Below, one piece after another: positions 26,865 to 36,442 of a stretch of DNA of 64,000 bases (position 1 is its first letter; each line of letters begins with the position of its first letter). The notes beneath the pieces were generated by a model, which ran no database searches, had not been told where the DNA came from, and saw nothing but the letters and a program-made list of their open reading frames with translations. Origin of the DNA: Weissella koreensis KACC 15510 (GTDB taxonomy: Bacteria; Bacillota; Bacilli; Lactobacillales; Lactobacillaceae); contig NC_015759.1 in assembly GCF_000219805.1 (NCBI RefSeq), positions 1,054,001-1,118,000 of the forward strand. Reading direction: 5' to 3'. The position numbers and the translations under genes were made by a program.

Positions 26865-26902
26865 GAAGCGTCTACCAGACTAACTTGATTGGTGGGCGCT
26901 TC
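26865..26902 (+). other. Hairpin between efp and the Asp23 gene
   Basis: GAAGCGTCTACCA pairs with TGGTGGGCGCTTC (13 bp, wobbles) around a 12-base loop. The following bases AATTGTCT are a poor T-tract, so it may attenuate or mark a processing or stability site rather than terminate. Confidence 0.6.
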
Positions 26903-26944
26903 AATTGTCTAAATGAAATTTTACGTAATAAGGAGGACAATCAG

Positions 26945-27382
26945 ATGGCAGCAGAAGAAACGATTTTATTAACACAAACCGAAAATGGTTCAACGCGGGT
27001 TAATATTCGGGTACTTGATATTATTGCCGGCTTGGCAACACGTGAAGTGGAAGGGGTTGCACGTTTACGTGGAACCTTTGGTGAACGTGCTAAAGAGGTC
27101 TTAGGTTATAAAGACCAACATGGAACGGGGATTAGCACTAACCAAGACGAAGAAGGCAACCTTCAAATTGAAGTTTATGTTGATTTAAACTATGGGGTCG
27201 CTATACCAAAGGTCGCTCATACAATTCAAACTCAAATTAAAACGCAAATGAATGCAATGCTCGGAATTGATGTTGAAACAATTGATGTTCACGTTGTTGG
27301 AGTTTTGTCCGAAAAACTTGAATCTGAAATTGATCCTAATAATCTTTTTGGAGATGATCAAAAGGAAGAGGACCATAAGTAA
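26945..27382 (+). CDS. Asp23/Gls24 family envelope stress protein (YqhY/YloU-like)
   Basis: A 145-residue Asp23-domain protein. The family pattern is visible in ISVLDIIAGLATREVEGV-like text (here IRVLDIIAGLATREVEGVA), the middle VYVDLNYGVAIPKVAHTIQ and the end VETIDVHVVGV. In B. subtilis YqhY sits in the same place before nusB and affects acetyl-CoA carboxylase control. Other Asp23 proteins act near the membrane in envelope stress. The start at 26945 follows AGGAGG. Its stop overlaps the nusB start (TAATG). Confidence 0.92.
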   Translation: MAAEETILLTQTENGSTRVNIRVLDIIAGLATREVEGVARLRGTFGERAKEVLGYKDQHGTGISTNQDEEGNLQIEVYVDLNYGVAIPKVAHTIQTQIKTQMNAMLGIDVETIDVHVVGVLSEKLESEIDPNNLFGDDQKEEDHK

Positions 27383-27798
27383 TGGTGACACTAACACGAC
27401 ATGTAATTCGCCAAGTAACTTTGCAAACTTTGTTTGGCCTTTCAGCTAATTTAGACGCTCAACCAGAAGCAGTTATTATGCAAGCTTTAGCTGGTGATCC
27501 TGAATTAGAGAATGTGACGGAAGTTCCGGCAGAAGTCCTAGACTTAGTTCAAAAGGTTCAAGCTTATACTGATGACGCAGACTTAATGATTTCAAAATAC
27601 TTGATTGAAGGTTGGACTTTGGATCGACTAAACTTGATTGATTTAGAAATTATGCGGATTGCTATTTATGAAGCTAACCAAGGTGATGTACCAACCAAAG
27701 TTGCAGTAAATGAGGCGCTTAATTTAGCAAAAGAATTTACTGATGATTCTTCAGCTAAATTCATTAATGGAATTTTATCAAAAGTATTGACATTTTAG
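27382..27798 (+). CDS. nusB: Transcription antitermination protein NusB
   Basis: A 138-residue all-helical RNA-binding protein that with NusE/S10 binds boxA of rRNA leaders. Features: RHVIRQVTLQTLFGL at the start and the C-terminal LIDLEIMRIAIYEANQ, PTKVAVNEALNLAKEFTDDSSAKFINGILSKV block. The ATG overlaps the stop of the Asp23 gene by one base, indicating coupling. Confidence 0.95.
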   Translation: MVTLTRHVIRQVTLQTLFGLSANLDAQPEAVIMQALAGDPELENVTEVPAEVLDLVQKVQAYTDDADLMISKYLIEGWTLDRLNLIDLEIMRIAIYEANQGDVPTKVAVNEALNLAKEFTDDSSAKFINGILSKVLTF

Positions 27799-27845
27799 AT
27801 AAAATTACGTAGTATTAGGTAACGTTAGAAAACAAAGTAATGGCT

Positions 27846-27971
27846 ACCCGCTATTCACCTAGAAGAATTTTGTTTCTTCGGGTCTATCGATTTCATTAAT
27901 TATTGAATGAATAGCGGGTTGTCGTTGTATGCGACAATTCGCTTTTACTTTGTCTGGACAAAAATAGGAGG
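27846..27971 (+). promoter_or_regulatory. Structured infC leader (L20/IF3 autoregulation candidate)
   Basis: ACCCGCTATTCA (27846-27857) pairs perfectly with TGAATAGCGGGT (27908-27919), enclosing a GAAGAA/TTCTTC hairpin (27862-27879). TTGTCG (27919-27924) and CGACAA (27932-27937) form a second hairpin. Firmicutes infC-rpmI-rplT operons carry an L20-binding leader in this position. The match to that RNA class was not checked beyond position and structure. AGGAGG of infC is at 27966-27971. Confidence 0.6.
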
Positions 27972-27979
27972 TAAGTACC

Positions 27980-28516
27980 ATAGCAGCTAATGTACGCCAA
28001 CCACAGCAGAAGAACGATTTGGTTAATGAAAATATCCGTGCGCATGAAGTCCGTTTGATCACCGATGATGGTGATAAAGGGGTTCTTCTAAAGGATGAGG
28101 CTCAAAAGATTGCTGACGAAGCTGAACTTGATTTAGTTTTGGTTCAAGCAAACGCAAAGCCTCCCGTTGCAAAAATCATGGATTATGGAAAATTCAAGTT
28201 CGAGAGCCAAAAGAAAGTTCGCGAACAACGAAAAAATCAAAAAACGGTCACTGTGAAGGAAATTCGTTTAAGTCCTACTATTGATTCTGGTGATTTTAAT
28301 ACCAAGAAAATAAATGCCAATAAATTCCTTAGTAAGGGAAATAAGATTAAGGTTTCCATTCGTTTCCGGGGTCGTGCAATTACCCACAAGGAAATTGGAC
28401 GTGAAGTCATGAATCGATTTGCTGCTGAGTTAGAAGATACCGCTAAGGTTGAAGCTCGAGCAAAAATGGAGGGACGTAGCATGTTTATGGTGCTAGCCCC
28501 TAAGGACGCCAAGTAA
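27980..28516 (+). CDS. infC: Translation initiation factor IF-3, ATA start codon
   Basis: A 178-residue factor that binds the 30S subunit and checks start codons. The conserved N-domain begins [18 protein letters not shown], and the C-domain carries [15 protein letters not shown] and the [24 protein letters not shown] blocks. The only start with a proper site is ATA at 27980 (AGGAGG at 27966-27971, eight-base spacing). TTG at 28019 would cut into the conserved domain. Non-canonical ATT/ATA starts are the known basis of IF3 autoregulation, so the codon is probably real. It heads infC-rpmI-rplT. Confidence 0.93.
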   Translation: MAANVRQPQQKNDLVNENIRAHEVRLITDDGDKGVLLKDEAQKIADEAELDLVLVQANAKPPVAKIMDYGKFKFESQKKVREQRKNQKTVTVKEIRLSPTIDSGDFNTKKINANKFLSKGNKIKVSIRFRGRAITHKEIGREVMNRFAAELEDTAKVEARAKMEGRSMFMVLAPKDAK

Positions 28517-28545
28517 CCGCATATTATATTTGGAGGAGAAAACTC

Positions 28546-28743
28546 ATGCCTAAGTTTAAGACACACCGCGCTTCTGCAAAGCGTTTTAAGAAGACTGCCA
28601 ATGGTGGTTTGAAGTCAGCTAATGCCTACACGTCACACCGTTTCCATGGTAAGACTAAGAAGCAACGTCGCCAATTGCGTGGAACTTCAATGATGAATCA
28701 CACTACGTTGAAGACATACCGTCACATGTTGAGCCGTATCTAA
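28546..28743 (+). CDS. rpmI: 50S ribosomal protein L35
   Basis: A 65-residue basic protein, the normal length. It starts [20 protein letters not shown] and ends in [18 protein letters not shown] precedes the ATG. It is the second gene of the infC operon, between infC (29 bases upstream) and rplT (58 bases downstream). Confidence 0.97.
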   Translation: MPKFKTHRASAKRFKKTANGGLKSANAYTSHRFHGKTKKQRRQLRGTSMMNHTTLKTYRHMLSRI

Positions 28744-28801
28744 TTTAATTAATTAGATCAGGTTTGTTAGATTTTTGTAAAGAATATTGGAGGATTAAAC
28801 C

Positions 28802-29359
28802 ATGCGAGTAAAAGGTGGAACAGTTACACGTGCGCGTCGTAAAAAGATGATCAAATTGGCCAAGGGTTACCGTGGTCAACGTCACATCAACTATAAGGTT
28901 GCTAAGCAACAAGTTTGGAAGGGTTGGGTTTATGCTTTCCGTGATCGTAAGACCACTAAGCGTAACTTCCGTAAGCTTTGGATTACACGTATCAACGCTG
29001 CTGCCCGGATGAATGGATTGTCATATTCACGTTTCATGAACGGTTTGAACTTGATGGGATCAAAGTTGAACCGTAAGATGTTAGCTGATTTGGCTATCAC
29101 AGATGCAACTGCATTTTCAGCTTTGGCAGATGCAGCAAAGAAAGCTTTGACTGATAACAACCAAACTTTCCACGCTATCACACCTGCAACAACTGAAAAG
29201 GTTATTGAAATCCATACTGCCGAAGCAAAGCCTGCTAAGACAGCGGAATCAAAGCCATCTGAAAAGAATACTGTTGCTGAAATTAAAGCATATTTGGACG
29301 CCCAAGGGACTGAATACGCTTCTTCAGCAAAGAAGGCTGACTTGTTAGCTTTGGTATAA
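28802..29359 (+). CDS. rplT: 50S ribosomal protein L20 with an extra C-terminal HeH/SAP-like domain
   Basis: The first ~118 residues are a full L20: the RNA-binding N-terminal extension [36 protein letters not shown] and the globular part up to DAAKKAL. L20 is an early 23S rRNA assembly protein and, in Firmicutes, represses its own operon. Here the protein is 185 residues long. After a linker rich in Ala, Lys, Glu, Thr and Pro (about 130-155) comes [19 protein letters not shown] then [10 protein letters not shown], which resembles a helix-extended-helix (HeH/LEM/SAP) motif. The extension is in frame, with codon use similar to the core, and ends at a strong terminator. Its role is unknown; nucleic-acid or protein tethering is a guess. 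Confidence 0.93.
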   Translation: MRVKGGTVTRARRKKMIKLAKGYRGQRHINYKVAKQQVWKGWVYAFRDRKTTKRNFRKLWITRINAAARMNGLSYSRFMNGLNLMGSKLNRKMLADLAITDATAFSALADAAKKALTDNNQTFHAITPATTEKVIEIHTAEAKPAKTAESKPSEKNTVAEIKAYLDAQGTEYASSAKKADLLALV

Positions 29360-29403
29360 GTTTTAAAGGCATGAATTGAATTTTTTAAATTCTGCATAAA
29401 AAT

Positions 29404-29434
29404 CAGCTGAGACATTTATGTCTTGGCTTTTTTT
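29404..29434 (+). terminator. Terminator of the infC-rpmI-rplT operon
   Basis: AGCTGAGACA pairs with TGTCTTGGCT around TTTA, followed by T7. It faces the convergent prepilin peptidase gene. Confidence 0.88.
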
Positions 29435-29810
29435 ATAGCCAATTAAAAAAAATTATTAAGCCAAAGCTGGCAGTGATACAAGGAATGAGCGGAATTTTTT
29501 TGGATTTTAAAAATAATGATAGAAGGATGCCAAAAAAACAGCTCAATTGAATACATGCTAGCCATTGCTCAAAAGTTAGATATAAAAATTGAATAAAAAA
29601 TATATCTATATCTCCATTTCCGATATATTTTTCGCAACGATTTAAATAAAGTAAACTAAAATAGATAGGCAGAGCAAGCAATAATTTATTCAAATCATAA
29701 TTTAATCCATACATCCAAATAATTGGCATCCCAAACCAACTCGAAATAGCATAATATCTTATATCTTGGTAAGTAAATAAAATAAGCAAACAAAAAATAA
29801 CTATTAACAT
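29433..29810 (-). CDS. Minimal prepilin peptidase (A24 family, ComC-like)
   Basis: A 125-residue membrane protein of the type IV prepilin peptidase fold. It holds both catalytic aspartates of the aspartic-protease family: FTYQDIRYYAIS near residue 18 and the GxGD motif as YIGNGDIDIFF near 66-76. Five or so hydrophobic helices are visible. Full ComC/PilD proteins are 200-250 residues with an N-terminal zinc/methylation domain. That part is missing here, so only the peptidase core is present. The start ATG at 29810 is preceded by GGAGG (an ATG at 29822 lies on that site). It probably processes ComG pseudopilins for DNA uptake, but no comG genes are in the window. Confidence 0.8.
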   Translation of the reverse strand: MLIVIFCLLILFTYQDIRYYAISSWFGMPIIWMYGLNYDLNKLLLALPIYFSLLYLNRCEKYIGNGDIDIFFIQFLYLTFEQWLACIQLSCFFGILLSLFLKSKKIPLIPCITASFGLIIFFNWL

Positions 29811-29849
29811 AATAACCTCCATATATGTTCAGAAAGAATCGATAATTAA

Positions 29850-29888
29850 GGTAAACGTAACAAAAAGACACGCCCGGAAATGTTTACC
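29850..29888. repeat. Inverted repeat and copy 1 of an ACGCCCGGAA motif upstream of rpsL
   Basis: GGTAAAC (29850-29856) and GTTTACC (29882-29888) enclose ACGCCCGGAAATGT (29870-29883). A near-identical ACGCCCGGAATTGT recurs at 30067-30080 in the rpsL leader (13 of 14 bases). Confidence 0.6.
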
Positions 29889-29928
29889 ATCAAAATCCCG
29901 TTATTATTGGTTTATTTTAGATAAAGTA

Positions 29929-29957
29929 TTGCAAAAAAAAACGAGAGATGCTATTAT
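29929..29957 (+). promoter_or_regulatory. Promoter of the rpsL-rpsG unit
   Basis: TTGCAA (29929-29934), 17-bp spacer, TATTAT (29952-29957). The leader of about 150 nt contains a GTCCGCG/CGCGCGAC hairpin near 29982-30003, a CCGAAA/TTTCGG hairpin near 30047-30069 and the ACGCCCGGAATTGT motif at 30067-30080, upstream of the rpsL ribosome binding site. Confidence 0.75.
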
Positions 29958-30117
29958 ATTCTTTGTGCTTGTAGTAAGTTGGTGTCCGCGTTAGTTCGCG
30001 CGACGTGCTGAACTAATTTTGCCGGTACCGAAAAAGTTTGGAATTTCGGATTTATTTATAAACGATACGCCCGGAATTGTGGACTAAAATAAAAAATATG
30101 GAAGGAGCCTCTTAGAC

Positions 30118-30534
30118 ATGCCTACAATTAATCAATTGGTTCGTAAGCCTCGTAAGTCAAAGAGCACGAAGTCAAAGTCACCAGCTTTGAACTTCGGTTA
30201 TAACTCACAATCAAAGAAAACCATCCTTGCCCCAGCCCCACAAAAACGTGGTGTTGCAACTCGTGTTGGTACAATGACTCCTAAGAAGCCTAACTCAGCT
30301 TTGCGTAAGTACGCCCGTGTGCGTCTTTCAAACTTGATTGAAGTTACGGCATATATTCCTGGAATCGGTCACAACCTTCAAGAACACTCAGTTGTCTTGA
30401 TCCGTGGTGGACGTGTAAAGGACTTGCCTGGAGTACGTTATCACATTATTCGTGGTGCTTTGGATACTGCCGGTGTTGATGGACGGATGCAATCACGTTC
30501 TAAGTACGGTGCAAAGCGCCCTAAGAAGAAGTAA
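30118..30534 (+). CDS. rpsL: 30S ribosomal protein S12
   Basis: A 138-residue decoding-centre protein. The conserved [13 protein letters not shown] start, [11 protein letters not shown] (with the lysine whose change gives streptomycin resistance kept as wild type), [28 protein letters not shown] and the lysine-rich end are all present. GGAAGGAG precedes ATG. It is first in rpsL-rpsG, behind a long structured leader. Confidence 0.98.
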   Translation: MPTINQLVRKPRKSKSTKSKSPALNFGYNSQSKKTILAPAPQKRGVATRVGTMTPKKPNSALRKYARVRLSNLIEVTAYIPGIGHNLQEHSVVLIRGGRVKDLPGVRYHIIRGALDTAGVDGRMQSRSKYGAKRPKKK

Positions 30535-30553
30535 TTAAGGGAGGACATTAATT

Positions 30554-31024
30554 ATGCCACGTAAGGCTTATACTAAGCAGGCAGAAGTTCTGCCTGATCC
30601 AATTTATAACTCAAAGCTTGTTTCACGTTTGATCAACCGTTTGATGCTTGATGGTAAACGTGGAACTGCTTCAACAATCTTATACGAAGCTTTTGATCGT
30701 ATTAAGGAAACAACTGGTAATGAACCATTAGCAGTCTTTGAAGAAGCCATGAATAACATCATGCCTGTCTTGGAAGTCCGCGCACGTCGTGTTGGTGGAT
30801 CAAATTACCAAGTTCCAGTTGAAGTTCGCCCAGAACGTCGTGTTACGTTAGGACTTCGTTGGTTGGTTTCATACGCACGTTTGCGTGGGGAACACACAAT
30901 GGACGAACGTTTAGCTAAAGAAATTATGGATGCTGCTAACAATTCTGGTGCATCTGTTAAAAAGCGCGAAGATACACACAAGATGGCAGAAGCCAACCGT
31001 GCCTTTGCACACTATCGTTGGTAA
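30554..31024 (+). CDS. rpsG: 30S ribosomal protein S7
   Basis: A 156-residue primary 16S rRNA-binding protein. [20 protein letters not shown] starts it, with the usual [14 protein letters not shown] and [22 protein letters not shown] motifs. It lies 19 bases after rpsL with GGGAGG. A strong terminator at 31050 separates it from fusA, unlike the continuous str operon of many bacteria. Confidence 0.98.
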   Translation: MPRKAYTKQAEVLPDPIYNSKLVSRLINRLMLDGKRGTASTILYEAFDRIKETTGNEPLAVFEEAMNNIMPVLEVRARRVGGSNYQVPVEVRPERRVTLGLRWLVSYARLRGEHTMDERLAKEIMDAANNSGASVKKREDTHKMAEANRAFAHYRW

Positions 31025-31049
31025 GATTTGCGATAGTTTAAATCGAATT

Positions 31050-31094
31050 GCTAGACTAATACTTCGTTTTTAAAGTGTTAGTCTGGCTTTTTTT
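31050..31094 (+). terminator. Terminator between rpsG and fusA
   Basis: GCTAGACTAATACTT pairs with AAGTGTTAGTCTGGC (15 bp with wobbles), loop CGTTTTTA, then T7. Confidence 0.92.
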
Positions 31095-31233
31095 GATAAA
31101 AATTGGTAAGTCTATAATTAGATATTTAATTATAGATTTTAATAACAAAAACTTGCTTGTTGCTTAAACATAAATTGTTGCTTTAATTAAGGGTAATCAG
31201 CCGGGAAGGGTGGTTACTTTTAAGATTTTGCGG

Positions 31234-31239
31234 TATAAT
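31234..31239 (+). promoter_or_regulatory. -10 box of the fusA promoter
   Basis: TATAAT at 31234-31239, with a weak TGGTTA at 31211-31216 as -35 (17-bp spacer). It fits the terminator upstream, which makes a separate fusA promoter necessary. Confidence 0.55.
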
Positions 31240-31289
31240 TCATGGTAAGCAGCTAACATGCTGAATTAAATAACAGGAGATTTTTCACA

Positions 31290-33413
31290 ATGGCTAACAC
31301 GCGTGAATACCCATTAAGCCGGACCCGTAATATCGGGATCATGGCCCACATTGACGCCGGTAAGACAACAACTACTGAGCGTATTTTGTACTATACAGGA
31401 AAGATCCACAAGATTGGTGAAACTCATGATGGAGCTTCACAAATGGACTTTATGGATCAAGAAAAAGAACGTGGAATCACGATTCAATCAGCTGCTACAA
31501 CAGCTGTTTGGCATGGTTTCCATGATCAATTCAAAACAGAACCATACCGTGTCAACATCATTGACACACCAGGACACGTGGACTTCACTATCGAAGTTGA
31601 ACGTTCATTGCGTGTGCTTGATGGAGCCGTAGCCGTATTGGATGGGGCTGCTGGAGTTGAACCACAAACTGAAACGGTTTGGCGTCAAGCTGAAACTTAT
31701 CAAGTACCTCGTATTGTTTTCGTTAACAAGATGGATAAGTTGGGGGCTGATTTCCAAATGTCAGTTGACTCAATCAAGTCTCGTTTGGGAGCAAATGCTA
31801 AAGCTATTCAATGGCCTATTGGAACTGAAGATGACTTCGCTGGGATCATTGACTTGATCACAATGGAAGCTTTGTTCCCAGTTGATGATTTGGGTGAAAA
31901 GTGGGAACCACGTGAAATTCCTGCTGATTACAAAGAATTAGCTGAAGAAAAGTATAATGAATTGGTTGAAGCTATTGCTGATGTCGATGATGTTATCATG
32001 GATAAGTACTTGAATGGTGAAACTATTGCTCAAGACGAATTGAAGGCAGCTATCCGTCGTGCAGTCTTGGCTTTGGAATTCTACCCAGTACTTGCTGGAT
32101 CAGCTTATAAAGACAAGGGTGTTCAAATGGTTTTGGACGCGGTTGTTGATTACTTGCCATCACCTTTGGATGTTAAGCCATATATTGCTACAGATCCAGA
32201 TACTGATGAAGAAATTGACTTGATCGCTAACGATGAAGACCCATTCGCAGCCTTGGCCTTTAAGGTTATGACTGACCCATATGTTGGACGTTTGACTTTC
32301 GTTCGTGTTTATACCGGAACTTTGGAATCAGGTTCATATGTACAAAACACTTCAAAGGGAAAGCGTGAACGTGTTGGACGTTTGCTTCAAATGCACGCCA
32401 CTGACCGGACTGAAATTGAAGAAGTCTTCTCAGGTGATATCGCGGCTGCTATTGGTTTGAAGGATACGACAACTGGAGATTCATTGACAGCTATGGATCG
32501 TCCTTTGATTTTGGAATCAATGGAATTCCCTGATCCTGTTATCCAATTGGCTATCGAGCCTAAGACTAAGGCTGACCAAACTAAGATGGGTGAAGCCCTT
32601 CAAAAGTTGGCGGAAGAAGATCCTTCATTCCGTGCCGAAACTAACCCTGAAACTGGAGATACTTTGATCTCTGGTATGGGTGAATTGCACTTGGACATCA
32701 TCGTTGATCGTATGCGTCGTGAATTTAACGTTGATGCAACTGTTGGTGCACCTCAAGTTGCTTATCGTGAAGCCTTTACTAAAACCGTTGAAGCGCGTGG
32801 ATACTTCAAGCGTCAATCTGGTGGTAAGGGACAATATGGAGATGTTTGGATCGAATTTAGCCCTAACGAAGAGGGAGCTGGATTTGAATTCGAAGATGCC
32901 ATTGTTGGAGGAGTTGTTCCACGTGAATATATTCCTTCAGTTGAAGCTGGATTGCGTGATTCATTGAATAATGGACCACTTGCCGGATTCCCATTGGTTG
33001 ACTTGAAGGCCAAGTTGTATGATGGATCATATCACGATGTCGACTCATCTGAAGCTGCCTTTAAGGTTGCCGCTTCATTAGCATTGCGTGAAGCAGCTAA
33101 GACCGCTGGAGCCGTTATCTTGGAACCAATCATGAAGGTCGATATTGTTGTACCTGAAGATAATCTTGGTGACGTTATGGGACATATCTCAGCACGTCGT
33201 GGAATGATCGAAGGACAAGAACAACGTGGAAATTCATTGATGGTTCACGGTAAGGTTCCGTTGTCAGAAATGTTTGGATATGCAACAACTTTGCGTTCAT
33301 CAACACAAGGTCGTGGTACATTCCAAATGGTCTTTGATCACTATGAAGCTGTACCTAAGAGTGTTCAAGAAGATATCGTTAAGAAGTATGGTCGTGGAAG
33401 TGTTGAAGATTAA
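31290..33413 (+). CDS. fusA: Elongation factor G
   Basis: A 707-residue translocation GTPase. The G domain has [30 protein letters not shown] (switch I), DTPGHVDF and NKMDKLGAD. Domains II-V follow, with the IV-domain loop [10 protein letters not shown] and the C-terminal [24 protein letters not shown]. It moves tRNA and mRNA through the ribosome. It has its own promoter and terminator, and the ATG follows CAGGAG. Codon use is highly optimised, as expected for an abundant protein. Confidence 0.98.
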   Translation: MANTREYPLSRTRNIGIMAHIDAGKTTTTERILYYTGKIHKIGETHDGASQMDFMDQEKERGITIQSAATTAVWHGFHDQFKTEPYRVNIIDTPGHVDFTIEVERSLRVLDGAVAVLDGAAGVEPQTETVWRQAETYQVPRIVFVNKMDKLGADFQMSVDSIKSRLGANAKAIQWPIGTEDDFAGIIDLITMEALFPVDDLGEKWEPREIPADYKELAEEKYNELVEAIADVDDVIMDKYLNGETIAQDELKAAIRRAVLALEFYPVLAGSAYKDKGVQMVLDAVVDYLPSPLDVKPYIATDPDTDEEIDLIANDEDPFAALAFKVMTDPYVGRLTFVRVYTGTLESGSYVQNTSKGKRERVGRLLQMHATDRTEIEEVFSGDIAAAIGLKDTTTGDSLTAMDRPLILESMEFPDPVIQLAIEPKTKADQTKMGEALQKLAEEDPSFRAETNPETGDTLISGMGELHLDIIVDRMRREFNVDATVGAPQVAYREAFTKTVEARGYFKRQSGGKGQYGDVWIEFSPNEEGAGFEFEDAIVGGVVPREYIPSVEAGLRDSLNNGPLAGFPLVDLKAKLYDGSYHDVDSSEAAFKVAASLALREAAKTAGAVILEPIMKVDIVVPEDNLGDVMGHISARRGMIEGQEQRGNSLMVHGKVPLSEMFGYATTLRSSTQGRGTFQMVFDHYEAVPKSVQEDIVKKYGRGSVED

Positions 33414-33458
33414 TCTGATTTCAGGTTATTATTTTTAAAGCTATGATTAATGATAAAA

Positions 33459-33490
33459 AAGGCTGGGATATTATGTCCTGGTCTTTTTTT
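33459..33490 (+). terminator. Terminator of fusA
   Basis: AAGGCTGGGA pairs with TCCTGGTCTT around TATTATG, then T7. The remaining intergenic DNA to 33715 is AT-rich and contains a TATAAT at 33679-33684 likely serving potABCD. Confidence 0.88.
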
Positions 33491-33715
33491 ATTTCTTTTA
33501 TTAAAAAATGATTTAAATCATAATAAGCATTAGCTAATGCTATTAAAAAACAGCATAGATATAATGTTGGTCAAATTAAGCGTATATTTGAAGATGTTGT
33601 ATGATTAAAATGATGGAAATATGTAAAAATAGATGTTTTAAATTGGGAATAACATAACTAGTTTTTAAAGCAATATAGTATAATTTAAGCTAGGATTTGA
33701 AAGGTGGACAGCTAA

Positions 33716-34804
33716 GTGGCACAACCAATTATTGAATTTAAAAATGTTTTAAAACAATATGATGATAAAGTTATTTTAAATGGCGTTAATTTAGAAATTG
33801 AAACAGGCAAATTTTATACGTTATTGGGACCATCAGGTTCTGGTAAGACAACTATTTTACGTTTGATTTCGGGCTTTTTAGAAGCAACGAGTGGCGATAT
33901 TTTATTTGATGGGCAACTAATTAATGATGTTCCAGCAGAAAAACGGCCGGTTAATACGGTATTTCAAAATTATGCGTTATTTCCAAACATGAATGTCTTT
34001 GAAAATGTTGCTTTCGGCATGAGAATAAAAGGTTTGCCCGATAATACGATCAAAGAAAAAGTGGCCGAAATGTTGGATTTAGTGAAATTATCGGGATATC
34101 AAGATCGTGAAATTAATGAGCTGTCAGGTGGTCAACAGCAACGAGTCGCAATCGCACGGGCGTTAGCAAATGAGCCTAAAGTTCTTTTATTAGATGAGCC
34201 ACTTTCAGCACTGGATTATAAATTGCGAAAAGAGATGCAATATGAATTACGTGATATTCAACAAAGGTTGGGGATTACATTTATTTTTGTAACACATGAT
34301 CAAGAAGAAGCTTTGGCAATGTCAGATTGGATTTTTGTTATCAATGATGGTGATATAGTTCAAAATGGTGATCCAGTTGATATTTATGACGAACCCATTA
34401 ATCATTTCGTTGCTGATTTTATCGGCGAAGCAAATATTATTCCAGGTGTAATGGTTGCTGATAATTTAGTTCACTTTAATGGGCAAAATTTTGAAAATGT
34501 TGATGGAGGAATGCGCTTAAATGAATCGGTTGAGGTGGTAATCCGGCCTGAAGATGTTGATATTGTCACAGAAGAAGTTGGTAAAGTTATTGTTACCATT
34601 GATGCAACTTCATTTCGGGGCGATTATTTTGAAATTACGGCTTATGACGATGACCATCATGAATGGCAGATCCAATCTACCAATGGGGTTCCTATTGGTA
34701 AACGAGTGGGCTTGACCTTCGAACCAAAAGATATTCATATTATGCGTCTTAACGAAACCGAAGAGGACTTTGATGCTCGTTTGGAGGCTTATGATGAAGA
34801 GTAA
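33716..34804 (+). CDS. potA: Spermidine/putrescine ABC transporter ATPase PotA
   Basis: A 362-residue ATP-binding subunit. Walker [10 protein letters not shown] near residue 39, Q-loop [18 protein letters not shown], signature [16 protein letters not shown], Walker [13 protein letters not shown], and a C-terminal TOBE domain with [10 protein letters not shown]. It drives polyamine import together with PotB, PotC and PotD. The GTG start at 33716 follows GGTGG. It overlaps potB by about 11 bases. TATAAT at 33679 is the likely -10 box. Confidence 0.96.
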   Translation: MAQPIIEFKNVLKQYDDKVILNGVNLEIETGKFYTLLGPSGSGKTTILRLISGFLEATSGDILFDGQLINDVPAEKRPVNTVFQNYALFPNMNVFENVAFGMRIKGLPDNTIKEKVAEMLDLVKLSGYQDREINELSGGQQQRVAIARALANEPKVLLLDEPLSALDYKLRKEMQYELRDIQQRLGITFIFVTHDQEEALAMSDWIFVINDGDIVQNGDPVDIYDEPINHFVADFIGEANIIPGVMVADNLVHFNGQNFENVDGGMRLNESVEVVIRPEDVDIVTEEVGKVIVTIDATSFRGDYFEITAYDDDHHEWQIQSTNGVPIGKRVGLTFEPKDIHIMRLNETEEDFDARLEAYDEE

Positions 34805-35609
34805 TCGTCAAACGATTAGCTTTATGCTGCCTTACATTTTATGGGTTGGTTTATTTGTTTTACTACCATTAGCTTTGATGGTTACCCAATCAGTTCAAAA
34901 TATACATCATCAATGGACTTGGGAAAATTATACTAATTTTTTTAGTTCAGGAACCTATCTCAAAATGACTTTTAATTCTATTTTTTACGCGTTATTAGTA
35001 ACAGTGCTTACGCTTTTAATTAGTTATCCTATGGCGTATATATTAAGCCGGATCAAGCACAGTCAATTTTGGTTATTATTGGTGATCTTACCAACTTGGG
35101 TTAATTTATTGTTGAAAGCTTACGCATTTATCGGTTTATTAGCACGTGAGGGAACAGTTAATCAATTTTTGGGATTTATGGGAATTGCTCCGCAGCAATT
35201 ACTTTTTACGGATGCTAGTTTTATTTTAGTAGCGACATATATTGAAATCCCCTTTATGATTTTACCGATTTATAATAGCTTGGTTGAAATTAATCCAAGT
35301 TTAACGAATGCTGCACATGATCTAGGTGCAACTGCCTGGCAAACATTAAAAAAGGTTATTTTTCCTTTAACTTTGAATGGGGTTAAAACCGGTATACAAG
35401 CGGTCTTTATTCCAACGTTATCACTATTTATGCTAACTCGATTGATCGGCGGTAATCGTGTTATTACCCTTGGAACGGCGATTGAGGAACACTTTATGGT
35501 GACACAAAATTGGGGAATGGGATCGACGATTGGAATTGTTTTGGTCTTAGCGATGGCATTAACAATGTATCTTACTCGCGAACGCACAAAGAAACGGGGG
35601 CGTCGATAA
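34794..35609 (+). CDS. potB: Spermidine/putrescine ABC transporter permease PotB
   Basis: A 271-residue membrane subunit with six helices. The EAA-type loop that touches PotA is [21 protein letters not shown]. The start at 34794 is chosen because GGAGG at 34783-34787 gives six-base spacing (34791 is the alternative), overlapping the end of potA. The stop shares one base with the potC start. Confidence 0.95.
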   Translation: MKSNRQTISFMLPYILWVGLFVLLPLALMVTQSVQNIHHQWTWENYTNFFSSGTYLKMTFNSIFYALLVTVLTLLISYPMAYILSRIKHSQFWLLLVILPTWVNLLLKAYAFIGLLAREGTVNQFLGFMGIAPQQLLFTDASFILVATYIEIPFMILPIYNSLVEINPSLTNAAHDLGATAWQTLKKVIFPLTLNGVKTGIQAVFIPTLSLFMLTRLIGGNRVITLGTAIEEHFMVTQNWGMGSTIGIVLVLAMALTMYLTRERTKKRGRR

Positions 35610-36442
35610 TGAAAAAAATAAAAATTGGTCGAATCTATTTAATTTTAGTTTTCATTTTAATGTATGCCCCTATTTTATACTTGATTGTTTTTGCCTTTAA
35701 TCAAGGAGACCAGATGTCACGATTCACTGGTTTTTCCTTGCGGCATTTCCAAGATATGTTCGCAGATCATCATTTGGTCAGCATTTTAATTAATACTTTT
35801 ATTTTGGCTTTTTTATCATCAATTTTAGCAACATTAATTGGGACCTTTGGTGCTTTGGGGATTTATCAAATTAGAAAACCAAGTCTTAAAAATTTAGTTT
35901 TGTCTCTCAATAATATTTTAATGGTGTCCCCAGATGTTATTATTGGAGCATCCTTCTTGATTTTATTTACTTTGGGTGGAATTACTTTAGGCTTCGGATC
36001 TGTTTTATTGGCTCATATTGCATTTTCGATTCCGATTGTTGTTTTATTAGTATTACCAAAACTAAACGAAATGGATACTGCTTTAATTCGAGCTGCCCAA
36101 GATTTGGGAGCGAACTCATATCAAGTTTTAAGTCGTGTCGTTTTACCATATAGTTGGCCAGGAATTATTGCTGGTTTCTTTATGGCAATCACTTATTCAT
36201 TAGATGATTTTGCGGTTACCTTCTTTGTAACCGGAAATGGATTTTCGACTTTATCAGTAGAAATTTATGCCCGAGCACGTCATGGGATTGATCTGTCAAT
36301 TAATGCCTTATCAGCGGTGATGTTTTTGTTTTCATTAGTATTAGTAGTGATTTATTATTTCATCACAAATCCCAAAAAGCATAAGGGCGGATTAAAAATC
36401 CGTCGTCGTTCAACAATTAAGCAGCACGGGGGAATCCAATGA
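35609..36442 (+). CDS. potC: Spermidine/putrescine ABC transporter permease PotC
   Basis: A 277-residue second permease with six helices. The EAA loop is EMDTALIRAAQDLGANSYQVL. The ATG at 35609 overlaps the potB stop (TAATG), which fixes the start; the frame extends farther upstream without a site. The stop overlaps potD (ATGA), so the four genes are translationally coupled. Confidence 0.95.
   Translation: MKKIKIGRIYLILVFILMYAPILYLIVFAFNQGDQMSRFTGFSLRHFQDMFADHHLVSILINTFILAFLSSILATLIGTFGALGIYQIRKPSLKNLVLSLNNILMVSPDVIIGASFLILFTLGGITLGFGSVLLAHIAFSIPIVVLLVLPKLNEMDTALIRAAQDLGANSYQVLSRVVLPYSWPGIIAGFFMAITYSLDDFAVTFFVTGNGFSTLSVEIYARARHGIDLSINALSAVMFLFSLVLVVIYYFITNPKKHKGGLKIRRRSTIKQHGGIQ

Noticed and set aside
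28237..28566. Complement-strand open frame of 109 codons over infC
   Set aside because: It mirrors a highly conserved infC/rpmI region; no ribosome binding site or family match.
28930..29415. Complement-strand open frame of 161 codons over rplT
   Set aside because: A shadow of the alanine/lysine-rich L20 coding sequence.
35510..35608. Extended N-terminus for PotC
   Set aside because: It lies wholly inside potB; the TAATG overlap at 35607-35611 and the hydrophobic start support 35609.
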